A stretch of DNA of 64,000 nt from Hanleya hanleyi (GCA_036873755.1 JAVTVY010018819.1:1-64000), one strand, 5' to 3'. Positions 1 to 12,639 are shown, counted from the first letter of the stretch. Program-made: numbers and translations. The notes: generated by a model not told the origin, from the letters alone.

Positions 1-1187
1 CATTTTCTTGCTTCGACACATGTCTCCTGAACCGGAACCAGTCCAGCGAGAGCGGAACGACATTTGTTATCCCTGCTCGCCGGATAGAGCTTAAAGCTAT
101 TTGTCAACACAAATTAGTAATTTCAGAGAAGCGTTCGACAGTTTTCAATAATTTCGACTGGACAGTTTGATATTCCTACTGAGGAACCCGTAGTACTGGT
201 AATTTACTTCACATGAGTATAATGTCTCAGTCAGAATCTGATTGTGCCGTTTCACAAGAACACCTGGCAGACTTCCTGTGGTATATAACATAAAATAGGA
301 GTGAAGGGTTTGATATAATAGCCTGTTTTTTTCTTGCTAAAATACCCTGGTCGTTTCAGTAATAATGCTTTATGAGAACGCATACGCGGAACCTAATTTT
401 TTTAATTTTACATCATGATCTTTCACCCGTATTCCAACGGGGACCATGCTGCATGACAAGTTATATTGATTAAATTGTCAGACAACTACAGCATAATAAA
501 TAGACTGCCTTTTATATACAAAACCGGGATTTTGAGAGATTTTGTAACTTCAGCATAACACGGGTAAACGGCATGTATTGTATCACTCTACCAAGTAGAA
601 ACAGACACAGCAATTATGTTTTCTTGATTATAACGTATCTGATCTTATGCTAATAATGTGTAAGTGCACTTTCGAGGTGGCCAATGTTCTGGTTAAGTTC
701 TAGTTACAATAATGAATGTGTTTGAAGAGTAGCTAACGTCTGACACGATAGAACATACATGTATGCCGAATTAAGTTGCAAAATCACATCACAGGTAATG
801 AGAAAACAACGCAATGTATGCGGCAATTAACCAACGGTGGTATTGTTGTATGATACGTCAATCGGCATGAAGTGGCCTAGGGGTGCACCGCGAAGTACAC
901 CCGACCTTCAAGGCTATCTCGTGCATATTCATGGTGTTAACTTCGGGAAAATCACCAATGAGAAATTCTGGTCTCCGATTGATTGATGATACATGCTCAT
1001 GCGACAGCAACCTCAAGTTTAACTGTTCTCGGGCTGTGTCAAGTATCAGAGCTGTGCTACTGGCAGACTTTATGAGGTAACCCATGCGAAAACGAAGAGA
1101 TAATCTTGAAATCGGAGCGTCGCAGTCTCCAAACTTCGAGGAAAATACCAGTGGACTTTTGATCGTCATCGATACTACTAAAGGAAA
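1..1187. other. Upstream flank of the receptor gene, no gene seen
   Basis: AT-rich DNA without a convincing coding region. The short open frames at 858-1169 and 883-1080 lie on opposite strands of the same stretch and show no recognisable family or splice pattern. The promoter and 5' untranslated region of the receptor gene should lie here, but I see no clear TATA box at a fixed distance from the start at 1188. Confidence 0.5.
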
Positions 1188-1355
1188 ATGGATTTGGAAT
1201 ACACCCTGAATCTCTCAGACCGATATGTCTCTGGAGCCGAATTTGTCCAACGTCGGCCAGAGGTCGCTATCCCGTATGCAACCCTCCTCGTCATTGCAAT
1301 GGTCTGTGGAACAGCTGGCAACATCTTGGTCATCGTAACTGTTGCTTGTCATAAG
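1188..1355 (+). CDS. Receptor exon 1 (N-terminus and TM1)
   Basis: ATG at 1188 is preceded by AAGGAAA. The exon encodes 56 residues, ending in a hydrophobic TM1 that contains the conserved GN motif. The frame soon stops after 1355. A GT at 1356-1357 after AAG gives a phase-0 donor, though the donor (GTCTGT) is weaker than consensus. Confidence 0.8.
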
Positions 1356-4300
1356 GTCTGTAATAACAAAATATGTTAAAAAAACTAATTCAAGTTTTGA
1401 CCAATCTAAATACTTTCTCATGTAGTTTTAGTCGCTAATTATTTTCATTTCGCGCTTTCTAGAGCAATTTGAAAGCTTGATTGGGTTGTTTTATTCAAAA
1501 AACTGTTATCACCAACGCTTCAAAACTGTATTTTAAAAAATTACTCTATTTCACAGTCAGAAGATCACTTCGACATCATAAATTATCGTTCCATTGAGAG
1601 TATAATGTATCGTATACATGAGTCAAACTGATGAATGTTCATCTGAACAAATTGGTATCTTATGAAGATGAAATGACCAATCTAACCTACATGTATATAA
1701 ATGTATGTCAATCTCATACAACTCAGCTATAATTATCAAGGAATATTATATCTGTCATCAGCGCGAGATAAATCCCGTGAAAATGTCGAACTACATTTGT
1801 TAACCAATCAGGTGGCTAGCCTGGTGAAACAACTTTGAAATCACGCCCCAACTATAATTACCCACAGGAGCAGGCATCATTTCCAGACAAAGCGCGTGGA
1901 AAACTTAATATCCGTTATATTATTATAATTACATTCGTTGCCCAGTTTGGTAAATCTGCAATCTTTAGTGATTCGACACGAAAGCTGGCTAATTCCACTG
2001 AGTGACAAAAGTTTTAGAATTGAACACTCGCAACAAGAAACGAAAATTAGGATTGAACATTACCGACAACATGGGCAACATACAACAACGCCTTATTTTA
2101 GTTTTCATTGATGGAATATTATGGTACACATTCCATTATTTATTTGCTAGCGTTATTGACTTGTAATTCACTGGACAAACTGAGAATTTCTTTACTTGCA
2201 TCAGTTTGGCTGCAAACATATGAACTTTGATTGGTGAAAATTTAACTGAATGAGCAAATCAATGTCTTTTTATCGCCAGTAGTATATAAACCGCAAATTG
2301 GGTCCGATTTTGCCGCCGATGGCCGCCAGGGGGCGCCACCTGTCTCGTGACGTCACTTCCGGTTCCGGTCACGTGACCGGAACTGCCCTTTGACCCCAGG
2401 CTTCCGGTCACGCGCCTGGGGTCAAAGGGCAGCTCCGGTCACGTGACCGGAACCGGAAGTGACGTCACGAGACAGGTGGCGCCCCCTGGCGGCCATCGGC
2501 GGCAAAATCGAACCCAATTTGCGGTTTATATACTACTATCGCCGACGTGAATATCTGGATAGCTGCCTGCTTCCAATTCAATTCTTAACAAATATAAAGA
2601 TATCTATATGGAATTCCGCTTCAGAGATCGCCCATTGTTTTCGTTGCATTTTATTCAGAAATTACGCACGCTTGAAAACTGTTTCATCGTCAATTTGGCC
2701 GTAGCTGATCTATGCGTGACTGCCCTTGTGGATCCTTTTAGTATAGTTGGTAAGTGTTTTCATCATACATTTATACATGTATTTGAGTATTGTCAATTGA
2801 GTGGTGAATGTTTGTAAATATTGCAGAAGGTATTTAAATTAAAAAAAAAAACCTGAACTCTATTTTTATTATGTGTACCTATACACTTAATCACAGGCAG
2901 CAGGAGGGGAGACACAATATCTACCTCCCATGTTGCATATCACCCGCTATATGATTCAGATATTCAGTTAATTCGAAAAAGTTATTTTGAAGAATCCTAT
3001 AACTCCAGAGATTTATTCTTGCCTTAACTGTCAAATGAAGCTGTTCAATTTCCTAGAAAAAAAAGTATCTTCATGTTGTAATTATCACATAAATTAAATT
3101 ATTGACCAATAATCAACGTCTGTAGGAATGAAACTACAAAAACTAAAATGCCATCATGGTTTATCATCTAGCTGCGTTACAGATGCGGATATAATGCAAA
3201 GCATGCAAACTTGAATAATATGCAATTTAGATACAGCCTAACTGTATCACTCACTAATTTGGAGACTACCAGAACGATCAAGATGAACTCCGGCAGTTGA
3301 CCTGTTAACTAACTTTACGGGCATTTTCAAAAACATACTTGAATTGGTCCAGAAAACTGTATGTAGAGTGAATTAGCAGGACTCCAGCATTCAAGTTTCA
3401 AATGCTATTTCACCATCCAATTCAAAGGCCCATGTTGACGAGAAATTTCTCTATTCATACGGAATGTGTGATAATTATTCCGGAGGACATAATGGGAAGT
3501 GGGTGGACAGACAGGCGTAATTGTTGTATTCATCCTATTGTTTTCTTCGTTTTTTCTAGGTATTTTTCTGGGTAATTCGTTCTTCAAGGTCAGTCCAATC
3601 CTTTGCGAAATTGTAGCCAGTGTCTGTCTTACCAGCTGCTTCTGCTCTCTGCTGAGTATTGGCGCAATCAGTATCAACCGCTTCTTCCACATCTGCCACC
3701 GAGACTTATATTCAAAAATATACACAAAGAAATCATGCACAGTGATGATCATCGGGTTATGGTTGATCAGCTTTCTTCTCGAAATGCCCAATTTCATTGG
3801 CTGGGGAGATCACGTTTTCGACGAGAAGACGAGAAGCTGTGTGTGGGATCGAACTGCAGATTTCAGTTACACGTTGTTTTTTGCGTTGGTCGGAGTTGTC
3901 CTGCCACTGGGCATCATCTCCCTTTGCTATGTGAAGATATTTTTATTCGTCCGCAGAATGTATAGCCGAATCGCCAAGACGGGGAAGGCTACGACCGAAG
4001 AACTTCATGATGAAAAGACTGAATCGATCAGGCTGACCAAAACCCTCTTCATCATTTTTGTTGTCTTCGTCATTTGCTGGGCACCATACGCGATAATAGT
4101 CGTTTTGGATGTCAACGACAGTTATCCAATCGAGCTACACGCAATTTCAATCCTGTTGGCTCATGCCAATTCCAGCGTTAATAGCTTCATCTACGGGGTT
4201 TTCAATAGAGCGTTCCGTCAGGGATACAAAGACATCTTCTACCAGTTGGGGTGTTATAGGCCATTGGTGACGAAGGGGAGAGTTGTCCGATTCCTTGCAC

Positions 4301-4395
4301 CTGGGATGTACAAGAGAACTTTCGGCGACAAACAGTCTCGCCCGTTCATTGACCCGAGTGTGGATGAAATTAAGCCAGATCTAACGTGGGTTTAA
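1188..4395 (+). CDS. Rhodopsin-class G-protein-coupled receptor, melatonin-receptor-like (3 exons)
   Basis: Joining 1188-1355, 2659-2749 and 3560-4395 gives 364 codons plus TAA with consistent splice phases (0, then 1). Class A landmarks are in order: an N-glycosylation sequon near residue 8, the TM1 Asn at 45 in GTAGNILV, the TM2 Asp at 73 in NLAVAD, the TM3 Cys at 102, NRF (126-128) in place of DRY followed by HICH, the TM4 Trp at 154, an extracellular loop 2 Cys at 180, CWAP (259-262) in TM6 and NSFIY (294-298) in place of NPxxY. The NRY/NRF-x-x-ICH pattern and the altered TM7 motif are typical of melatonin receptors and related invertebrate receptors (moody-like). The role would be a plasma-membrane receptor coupled to G proteins; the ligand is unknown. 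The C-terminus ends in TWV, which fits a class I PDZ ligand. A paralogous last exon lies at 63551-64000 on the other strand. Receptor class is secure; the subfamily is inferred. Confidence 0.88.
2272..2277. repeat. Target-site duplication, left copy, palindromic element
   Basis: ATCGCC, identical to 2538-2543. Removing the element and one copy gives a continuous intron sequence. Confidence 0.85.
2278..2537. mobile_element. 260-bp palindromic miniature Polinton-like element
   Basis: Two 124-bp arms (2278-2401 and 2414-2537) are inverted copies with only two mismatches, separated by a 12-nt loop. The ends read AGTAGTATATAAACC and its complement. The element is flanked by perfect 6-bp copies of ATCGCC at 2272-2277 and 2538-2543. 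AG...CT ends with a 6-bp duplication are the Polinton/Maverick signature. The arm segments CGCCAGGGGGCGCCACC and TGACGTCACTTCCGGT closely match the terminal repeats of element A, so this is probably a non-autonomous derivative mobilised by the same integrase. It encodes nothing. Confidence 0.85.
2538..2543. repeat. Target-site duplication, right copy, palindromic element
   Basis: ATCGCC, identical to 2272-2277. Confidence 0.85.
2659..2749 (+). CDS. Receptor exon 2 (TM2)
   Basis: A pyrimidine-rich tract ending in CAG at 2656-2658 precedes KLRTLENC and NLAVADL, a typical TM2. The donor GTAAGT at 2750-2755 is a perfect consensus. The exon is 91 nt long and ends one base into a Gly codon (phase 1). 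It begins 115 bp downstream of the palindromic insertion's second target duplication. Confidence 0.85.
2750..3559 (+). other. Receptor intron 2
   Basis: AT-rich intron between consensus GTAAGT at its 5' end and a polypyrimidine tract plus TAG at its 3' end. Nothing else is recognised in it. Confidence 0.75.
3560..4395 (+). CDS. Receptor exon 3 (TM3 to C-terminus)
   Basis: The acceptor TTTTTTCTAG ends at 3559. The open frame continues upstream to 3499, but that extension (an all-hydrophobic run encoded by the polypyrimidine tract) is intronic. The exon supplies TM3 to TM7 and a roughly 60-residue tail, ending with TAA at 4393-4395. Confidence 0.85.
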
Positions 4396-4588
4396 AATTT
4401 CGGACCACTAGGGGCGTTAACCAGTGCCAGCTGACATCACGTTCTGAATTATATTAAAACTGTTTGTAGTTCTGTTCATCCGTGACTTATATGGTGTATT
4501 TCATTTACACCACGGCTTGATTAAAAATAGGCTCCAATCTCAAACTTAGAGGATCATCGGATAAAATAGTTACATGATAGATACTCGA

Positions 4589-5176
4589 CAATATATGCCA
4601 AGTGTTGGCGCGATATTACAGTCAACGGGTTGCCGCCTAGCTAAGATTCGTAGCGTCTCCCTTCCCTCACCGCTATGTCGAAGACAAATACATTTCCATG
4701 GTGGTAACTCGAACATCTCCATGGCGCACTTATTATTACCTTTGCGCTCTATTGGACCTTCATTAACTTGAGAAAATGGGCCGCCATGTAAAAATACAGA
4801 AATGGCAGACTAAATGGTCATTCGTCGGTCAAAAATTAATTACAGACGTTAAAATTATCCCTATGAAGCATCAAAATCACCTGAAACCGAGGGTCAAGAA
4901 GATGGGCATTTCCGTCATAATAGACCCCGTGTATACAGGGGATGATGATCACAACATCGATTATGGTATTTTTATTCATGGCGGCCCTTTTTCTCAAGTT
5001 AATGAAGGTCCAATAGGGCGCAAAGGTTATAATAAGTGTGCCATGAAGATGTTCGAATTACCACAAGGGAAATGTATTTGTCGTCGGCATAGCGGTGAGG
5101 GAAGGGAGACGCTATGAATCTTAGCTAGTTGCCGCCCCATCGAACACAATATCTTGAGAATATTTGGCATACATTG
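4589..5176. repeat. Foldback element, about 590 bp
   Basis: Sequence at about 4589-4790 recurs inverted at about 4975-5176 with scattered differences (for example the block around CTAGCTAAGATTC and the block around TTGAGAAA...GGCCGCCATG). The roughly 180-bp centre is unique. Short open frames in the arms are by-products. The family is unknown. Confidence 0.65.
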
Positions 5177-6235
5177 TAATGCCATTGTGTAAATTGTACG
5201 TCTAACTGGCATATGGTGTTACTAGTCTCGTGTGAATAAGATGTTTCGTGTATAGCCACTGTTATTTTTTATCGCCCGCAGCTGAATCTCCACTCCGACA
5301 GCTGTATAATAAAATTTAGATGCAAATCGACCTATTTTTATCATCACAAAGGTAATCTATCCACTTGGCTGACTTCATGGCCTGTATTGTTCACTGCCCA
5401 AGTGTATGACCTTGCGCTGAAATAATAAAATCAGTACATGCTGCCCAATAGCGATGTCTCTGTACTGGGTATTGTCCTGTCATCTGCTTTAAACCTACCG
5501 TACTACTAGTGTTCTATTTCGTCGTACCGATGTGTTATTGGATTTGACGTACGAGGGTCATTCCGATGAATATGACATCATATATAAGTATTATCCGTTC
5601 AGTAGTACTTGCTGATTTAGAGATTACATCAATGAGAATAGAGGGAGAAGTTTCACCACCCAAGCCATCCTAATCAGTTTTCAGATATAGTAAAAATACG
5701 ATTTCGACAGTGCCTTGCTTGTCGTGACCCAAAGCACCAATTAAGCACCGGTTGAATAATTCATCGGAGTGGAAAACAAACAGAAGACAATAGTCCACAT
5801 GATCAACACGAAAGACCTCCTTGGTTTTCCATATCCTAATCTCTAGGTTTATCACTCTCAAAATTTTCGGCTATGGCCACACGACTAATATAGACCGTCC
5901 GCTTCGCTGAATGCATCATACGGTACGGGGGCATTCAGGACTGTCAAGCGGAAGGGGACGGATTGTACGCTCGGGAGACAACATGAGTTTCCTATGAATC
6001 TCCAGAGGTGACGCGCCGGAATAGCCAATCTCTCATGACTAAAAACCAAACCACTAGAACGCGGATTCATGAACCACCGATCTGCAAATTATACACAAGG
6101 GGGTTCAAATTTATGTCGAATGTACTGATAATCATATTTATTGTGACCCATGGAAATATAATATCACAAAGCCTTAGCTTTAACTATGATGGCCGAGAAG
6201 GGACATCGCTGTATTGTGTTAATGAATCTGGACTG
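5177..6235. other. Intergenic, no gene seen
   Basis: No supported gene. A stretch near 5931-6035 resembles the left end of the 421-bp insertion found in the protease gene of element A (shared blocks GTACGCTCGGGAGAC-like and CCTATGAATCTCCAGA), so a fragment of that repeat family is probably present. Confidence 0.45.
5931..6035. repeat. Fragment related to the 14,252-14,672 insertion
   Basis: It begins CATTC, as the intact copy does, then shares several blocks with about 14,252-14,355: GGGGAC, TACGCTCGGG, TTTCCTATGAATCTCCAGA and TGACGC. No clear target duplication was found at this copy. Confidence 0.5.
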
Positions 6236-6655
6236 ACAAAACGAAGGCAGGATGCGAAGTCAGGATGCGAAGGACGAAGGCAGGATGCAAAGCGCGAAGG
6301 CAGGATGCGAAGGAAGAAGACAGGATGCGAAGCGCGAAGTCAGGATGCGAAGTGCGAAGCCAGGATGCGAAGCGCGAAGTCAGAATGCGAAGGACGAAGC
6401 CAGGATGCAAAGCGCGAAGTCGGGATGCGAAGGCAGGATGCGAAGGCAGGATGCGAAGGACGAAGGCAGGATGCGAAGCGCAAAATCAGGATGCGAAGCG
6501 CGAAGTCACAATGAAAAGACTGAAAGCGAAGCGCGAAGTCAGGATGCGAAGTGCGAAGACAGGATGCGAAGCGCGAAGTCCGGATGCGAAGGCAGGATGC
6601 GAAGTGCGAAACCAGGATGCGAAGCGCGAAGTCAGGATGCGAAGCGTGAAGTCAC
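6236..6655. repeat. Degenerate minisatellite, AGGATGCGAAG core
   Basis: About 20 copies of an imprecise unit of 11-20 bp alternating AGGATGCGAAG with GCGCGAAGTC or GACGAAGGC. Several frames are open through it on both strands because stop codons are absent from the unit, giving lysine/arginine/serine-rich pseudo-proteins. I do not regard these as genes. Confidence 0.85.
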
Positions 6656-9600
6656 CGCATCTGACTGTCTGTCCTTTCGCATCATGGCATATGTTCCATT
6701 GATTGATCAAATATGATTTAGCCGTGAAGAGTTATTTTCGTAACAGAAGGTCACCGAATGACCTTGAGATACGAAGGTCAGGTCCAGTTAGAGGATCGAT
6801 CGGTTCTTGTATCTATATTCCATCAGATTGATAGAATCTGATACCCAGTCTTGTTAGCTCAAGCTATAGTTAGGCTGTTCTATTCTTGAGAAATGAAAAT
6901 ACGCAGCTGCATCCCCCTTTAGCAAAAACACAAACAAAGCAGCCTTCCCATGCTTTATGGTGAGCTAGGTAATTTCGCAATATATAGAATGTCTGTTGGT
7001 GAACATCTGACGCGTTGCACAAAGTTTTTTTTAATTGCCCAACAGTTCAGCTTTAACAAAAGGCTAGCGGAACGAGGGAAAATTAATCATTGACTACTGA
7101 CAGCAGGAAGGAGCAAACGATGTTTGAATACGATGACGTTCTGCGTGCAACTATACTCAGAAAGGTTTTTCTTGGGTACATACAATTTTGTAGTATTGCG
7201 ACCCCTAGGAACACAGAGACGATCTTTTATAATTATATCTGGAAGTCATACATTGTCCAAAATATTAAGAAACATGCTTAGGTTAACTATTTTCACACAA
7301 AAAAGTGTTGACCGATTGCCTTCATACTTTATACCAAGGAACTGCGATAAAATATGCAACGCAAACCACAAAGTGGTCTTCATATTTTGACTGGAATTAC
7401 TGATCGTGAACTTGACTCTGGCGTCTTGCTAGTTGAAATTTCCCATTAGGTGAGACGATAGGGCGCCGAATTTGCAAGTAAGGGGCTGTGAGTTCGTATC
7501 GTATTTATTCCCGCCCTTTGCAGTATCATCTGAAGACTTCGCTTCTCTCCTTTAGCAAGTAACTAGCTTGTGTTTATATACATGCCTGTTCCCAACCACC
7601 TCGCTGGGGGTCCAATAATACCCCAGCCACCATTCAGATTTTTGGACAGGATTCCCGGCCGCGTGCACATCGTCGGAAGTGACGTCATGTATAGTAAAAT
7701 AGATGTTTGCCGAACATTTCGATTACTTTTCTAGTTTGCATAATACCTCTGTTGACCTAGCGTTAGAAAGAATCATCTGGAGATTATTTTCCCTGTTTAT
7801 CTGGACAGAGCATATGAAAAGTAGTTCGCTCATGTGCAAATCTGCAGGAGTTGTTCGGCCGAATTCAAACTGAACCGTGCGTACGTGGGTTTCCTCTATA
7901 CGTCATAGCAACGTAGTAACGGTCAACTTCCGCTAATGGAGCCAGGGATGTTAATGGGCCTGGAAAATGGAGCATGTGCTGTGGGGAGGATGGCCTGTTC
8001 CAGGCTAATAGATTAGTGTGTAAAATGTCTTTCATTTATCAGTCCAGTGAGGTAAGAAAATCAATAACGCTACCAAGTTAAGTAAAGAAAATACCAATTT
8101 GAATATTTCGTTAATGAAATCAAAATTAATGCTCTGCCCTTGTTGGTGTTTTAGTCATAGTTGGAGAAATTTTAATAGTGGGTTGATTCATAATAATATC
8201 ACTTTAAATAATTTAGTGGGTCTAACTAACACACCCAATAGTGTACATAGCTTACGTACAGTCATGTATGCGTTACCTCTGAGAGCTTTAAATCTTATAC
8301 CAGAGACATAGAACGATCTTCAGGAAATAAAATACCACCCACAATCATCATGATCACGAAAGTTCGTCAAGATATAATGTATTTATGTTCGATCGTATCG
8401 TCCAGCGAACATAATCGAAACATCCAAAGAACGGCTTTTCTTGAAACTCAACTACTTGGATAAAGGGCTGGACATTATTATTTTAACACGACTCCTGAAT
8501 GATCTAGAGGTACGCAGCGCTGTACCGAACTATTTTAAGTTCACAGAACCTCCTTTGCATTTCATATAAGTATATAAAATTTACAGCCACCAAAATATTC
8601 AATTAGTTTGCTGTCAGTTTGACTGGAATTTATACACGTCCGAATGTTATAGTTGTGATTGTGAATCATAGAAATTTTGTTATACACTAAGCAAGCATGT
8701 TATGACTGGTGACCTGGATATAGTGAGTGACGAGGACTGAAAATCACTCCTGATGACTGCACTGGAAGAGTGTGTTATTGAGTGGTCAAAGCGAGAAAAT
8801 GTTGAACCTACATACTCGCTGAATGACTGAAACAATCTGGCCATATTGACAGTAGTATCCTTCCCCAAGCAAAACAATTACTGAGAACCCTCATTTCGGA
8901 GGAAGTTCTAGCAAATCTCCAGAGTAAATTCGGCATCGTTCCAGAAGACAAAGCTCCAAATAATATAATATTCATATATAAATCTTACTGTTACCAGGTG
9001 CTGGTCAGGGAATTGAGTATAAGCACACCATCGCCAAATATGAGAGGTCTGGGATGTTCAGCGGGGTTGATGCAATTGAAACCGTCATGACTTGTCTCAC
9101 AACTAAAAATGGTAGATGTTAAGAGAAACAGATAATTGCTGTGGTATTACGTTTGTTTGTCGTCGAAAACTACCGCGAAATTTACTCATATTTTTCATTG
9201 TTTAGATATAGAATACGGGCACATGTTATATTTCGGATGTTCATATTTTTCGTGTACGACTGTGCAGAGATTTTACACATCGTTGGCCTATCTAAAGAGA
9301 AAATTAATGAATATTTCAAATTATCAGGGGCCTGTTGGGATATAGGTTAATGCTAACTAGATGTACTTTAACTGGGAATGTATGTATTATCTAATATGGC
9401 CTAGATGTTGTGAAAGAAGCTTTGTCAATATGTCTTGAGTCGCTGTCTGGGTCGCTGTCGCTGTCATACGCAGCCATTCATGACGACCTACATATTTCGT
9501 ATTTTTGATAAGCTCATATCATGTTCGAGTCATCCTCTCGCCACCATAATTGTCATCACCATTGCGCCACACTCTAGAAACTCGGATATTAATACCGCGG

Positions 9601-9700
9601 TTAATTATTAGGTGAAATTTAACCCTATAATCCTATATCGGTCTTGTTGAACTGTTTGTGTACCCTTAATATTAAAAGTGACCGGCTGCGTATTCCATCT
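6656..9700. other. Intergenic, no gene seen
   Basis: AT-rich DNA with only short random open frames (under 90 codons, no recognisable motifs). A weak tRNA-promoter-like B box (GAGTTCGTATC) near 7490 hints at a decayed SINE but is not convincing. Confidence 0.45.
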
Positions 9701-9728
9701 CACACACACACACACACACACACACACA
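9701..9728. repeat. (CA)14 microsatellite
   Basis: Uninterrupted CA dinucleotides. Confidence 0.95.
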
Positions 9729-10015
9729 GATCTGTCTGCGAAGGTTTGTGGTCATGGGGTTCATAATTAGTCACATTAGTGCTACATCTTTCTGCTTTGT
9801 GTTATGAAATGTCTGACATCATCTGGCAGGTCCGCAACACTACGGTCAATCACCATTGATGGTTGTGGTGTCGAAGGTGCGGCCACGTTACCAAAGATGT
9901 CCGCGTAAAAGAGATGAATATCGTGTTTATTGAGATTTGAGATGAGATAATATCAGGATATGATATTGCCGTTATATATTCCCACAACCGTTTATACAGA
10001 TATTGCACGCTGTAG

Positions 10016-10265
10016 GGTGTGACATCGGGATTTGGAGCTAGCGCACGGTCTCGATTTGACTGCGCACAGTCTCGAGGCAATAGTGCTCGATCTCGAGCGC
10101 AGTTGTCTCTAGTCAGCGCGCGGCGACACACACCGTTGCTCGCGCTCCAACAGTTGAGGGCTGAATGAGTTTCGGCAACTTCAACGGGAAGTTCTGTGAT
10201 GTTTGTGCCCCAAACCGTCTCGAAACGACCAACATTTTGTAGGATTAAATTTGGTACTATACTCA
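10016..10265. repeat. Inverted-repeat arm with two or three 21-bp units
   Basis: The reverse complement aligns with about 10705-10945: shared blocks include TACCAAATTTA, AAAATGTTGGT, TGTGTCACCGCG-like and CTCGAGAC units. Only two or three minisatellite units are present here, against about 15 in the other arm. The two arms enclose about 440 bp that also contains related pieces (ACAGATATTGCACGCTG near 10,000 and again near 10,450). Confidence 0.65.
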
Positions 10266-10704
10266 ATTAACCGTTTCTACGACCAAAGCTGAAACATGCA
10301 GAAAACGGCCAGGAAACATCAAAGATCCCGCATATTATTGATCTACTATATACATGTCCATGTCTTCTATTTCCTGTTATCGGACCGGATCGTAGATTTT
10401 CTTCTTTTGTTATCTCTGGTGACCAAGAAACAGTCGGTATAATAAAACAGATATTGCACGCTGAAGTGTGTGACACCAGGATTTGTCACCACCAGACAAG
10501 CAAAATTCAACTCATGGTTTGCACTTGTTGAATATTGCTTGTCTCGAGCTGATCAATCCTGATGTCACACCCATAGTGTGTAATATCTATATAATATGAC
10601 ATCGACCGTATCGTAGATCTATGAAATGCGGTACCGTAGAATTCGATGTTTCCGGACCGGTCTGTACATGTCTTTATCTTTGATCTGGAAAACAGCTGAT
10701 CGAG

Positions 10705-11215
10705 TACGGTACCAAATTTATTGCCTCAAAATGTTGGTAGTTTTAAGAGGATTTGGAGTGCAGACATCCCCAAACTTCCAGCTCAAGTTCCTGAAATTCA
10801 CTCAGCTGTCAAATGTTGTAGCGCCAACCCTGTCCTTAGCAAAGGTGTGTCACCGCGTGCTGACTGGAGGCAATTGCGCACGAGACCGTGCACTATTGCC
10901 TCGAGACCGGGCGCTATCGCCTCGAGACCGTGCGCTATCGCCTCGAGACCGTGCGCTATTGCCTCGAGACCGCGCGCTATTGCCTCGAGATCGTGCACTA
11001 TTGCCTCGAGACCGTGCACTATTGCCTCGAGACCGTGCACTATCGCCTCGAGACCGTGCGCTATCGCCTCGAGACCGTGCGCTATCGCCTCGAGACCGTG
11101 CGCTATCGCTTCGAGACCGTGCGCTATCGCCTCGAGGCCGTGCGCTATCGCATCGAGACCGTACTCGGTCGCCTCTAGACCGTGTGCTATTGCCTCGAAA
11201 TCGTGTGATATCGCC
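10705..11215. repeat. Inverted-repeat arm with expanded 21-bp minisatellite
   Basis: Arm matching 10016-10265 inverted, followed by about 15 tandem units (about 10,870-11,210) of GCCTCGAGACCGTGCGCTAT plus one base. The unit is 21 bp, a multiple of three and free of stops, so most frames of both strands are open and appear as long heptapeptide-repeat proteins. No start-codon context, domain or splice evidence supports expression. Confidence 0.85.
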
Positions 11216-12639
11216 ACTAGAAAGTTGGCTATAGCTATTTTTATACATTTCTTATCAAGAAGTACAGAACATAATGTGATTGAGTTTTGATCAATCAGAA
11301 TGAACAATTCTGGTATGAGGTATGATAATTCTTGATATCGCATACTTCTGTTCCACTCTGTGTAACGACAGACGGTCACTAAATAAATACTCACTCGTCA
11401 AATATATGTAGCTTTATTGTTTCAGTGGGAAGTTTAAGCCGTACGACGTTGGACATTACAGGTTAGTTTTTCTAGGTTTCTTGCATTTACCAGGTTACCC
11501 CATGTTAAGGCGTTTACTTCATCAGACGTCCATAATGCTCATCCATTTACATCTGATGAGTTGTTTGAGCTGGTATTTCATCACAGCTCCCGAGCTAGCG
11601 TATCTAATTCCGCTTAAGCCGGTGCTAGGGACCGTGTGGATACTCCATAATAGGACATATACAACGCAATTTTAAAAAAATTACTCCAGGTCACTTTGGT
11701 GATCATAGCAGAATAACTTGGTGGGACTGTCGTATATACATTATATAGAATAGGAAAATATGAGAAGACGCGTAGCTGTCAATCAAACATGCTAATACAT
11801 GTACTTGACAAAAGGCAGAATGCAATATAATACACGGGTGTAGTATTACCATATTTGGAAGCGGGGTGTAAACAAATACACAGTTATCCCCCTGCTAATG
11901 GGGATTCGAAGTCGTCAAGATGGTTGGCCGGTAGTGTGTAAACGGTGTTAACTGACATAGCTATCATCACAACACACCACATTTCCTACAGAACACACAT
12001 TATACTTACTTGATTAACTAGAGTGCAAGAATCAACATTACTACGGACTTCCCGTGTCTACTTCTGGTCGCTTGTCAACCCCCGAACAACTCCAGCGCAC
12101 ATGTGAACTGGCGAAAGGTCATGCAGTAATCCCCCCTTGAGCTCGGCGCGCCGCAGCGCCCTCTATTTTTACAAAACCTCTCCCCATTTGACCAAAGGCA
12201 TAACGAGGGCCTAATTGGCTCTATGAGCCACGTCATTTAGAGTTAAATCTGGCAAAGTTGATATGTGTGGAATGGGGTGTTGATTTGATTAGCATTTCTA
12301 CGTAAAGGTCAATGTTTGGAATAATTTCAATTGGCGTTTCCGACTCAATCAAAACAATATTTTCGTGCTTCTTCGCCAATAAATACTCATTGTCTATAAA
12401 ATACCCAGTTGTGAGATAATCATGAGATAATTTCTGGCGCTCGTTGGACGTTAGATAAGTTTTTGACTATATCGGTTTCAGGTCACTCTACCTGGCACCA
12501 TATTCATGATTATGAAATTGACAGAATTTTTTGGTTAGCTACAACGTTTATGTATACATGAAAACTGGTCCCAATCCGCATCCATGAACAAACATTATTG
12601 TACAAATATAGAATGTCCAATTACATCCTGATCTTGAGA
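11216..12639. other. Intergenic, no gene seen
   Basis: No supported gene or repeat beyond short random frames. Confidence 0.45.

Larger units (their letters stand above)
1356..2658 (+). other. Receptor intron 1
   Basis: Non-coding DNA between TM1 and TM2 exons. It holds the 260-bp palindromic miniature element (2278-2537). The rest is AT-rich with no other feature I can support. Confidence 0.75.

Noticed and set aside
6008..6716. Lys/Arg/Ser-rich frames up to 168 codons
   Set aside because: Overlapping frames of a degenerate minisatellite; composition follows the repeat.
10626..11394. Long open frames on both strands with heptapeptide repeats
   Set aside because: They come from a stop-free 21-bp minisatellite; no domain, splice signal or start context supports a gene.
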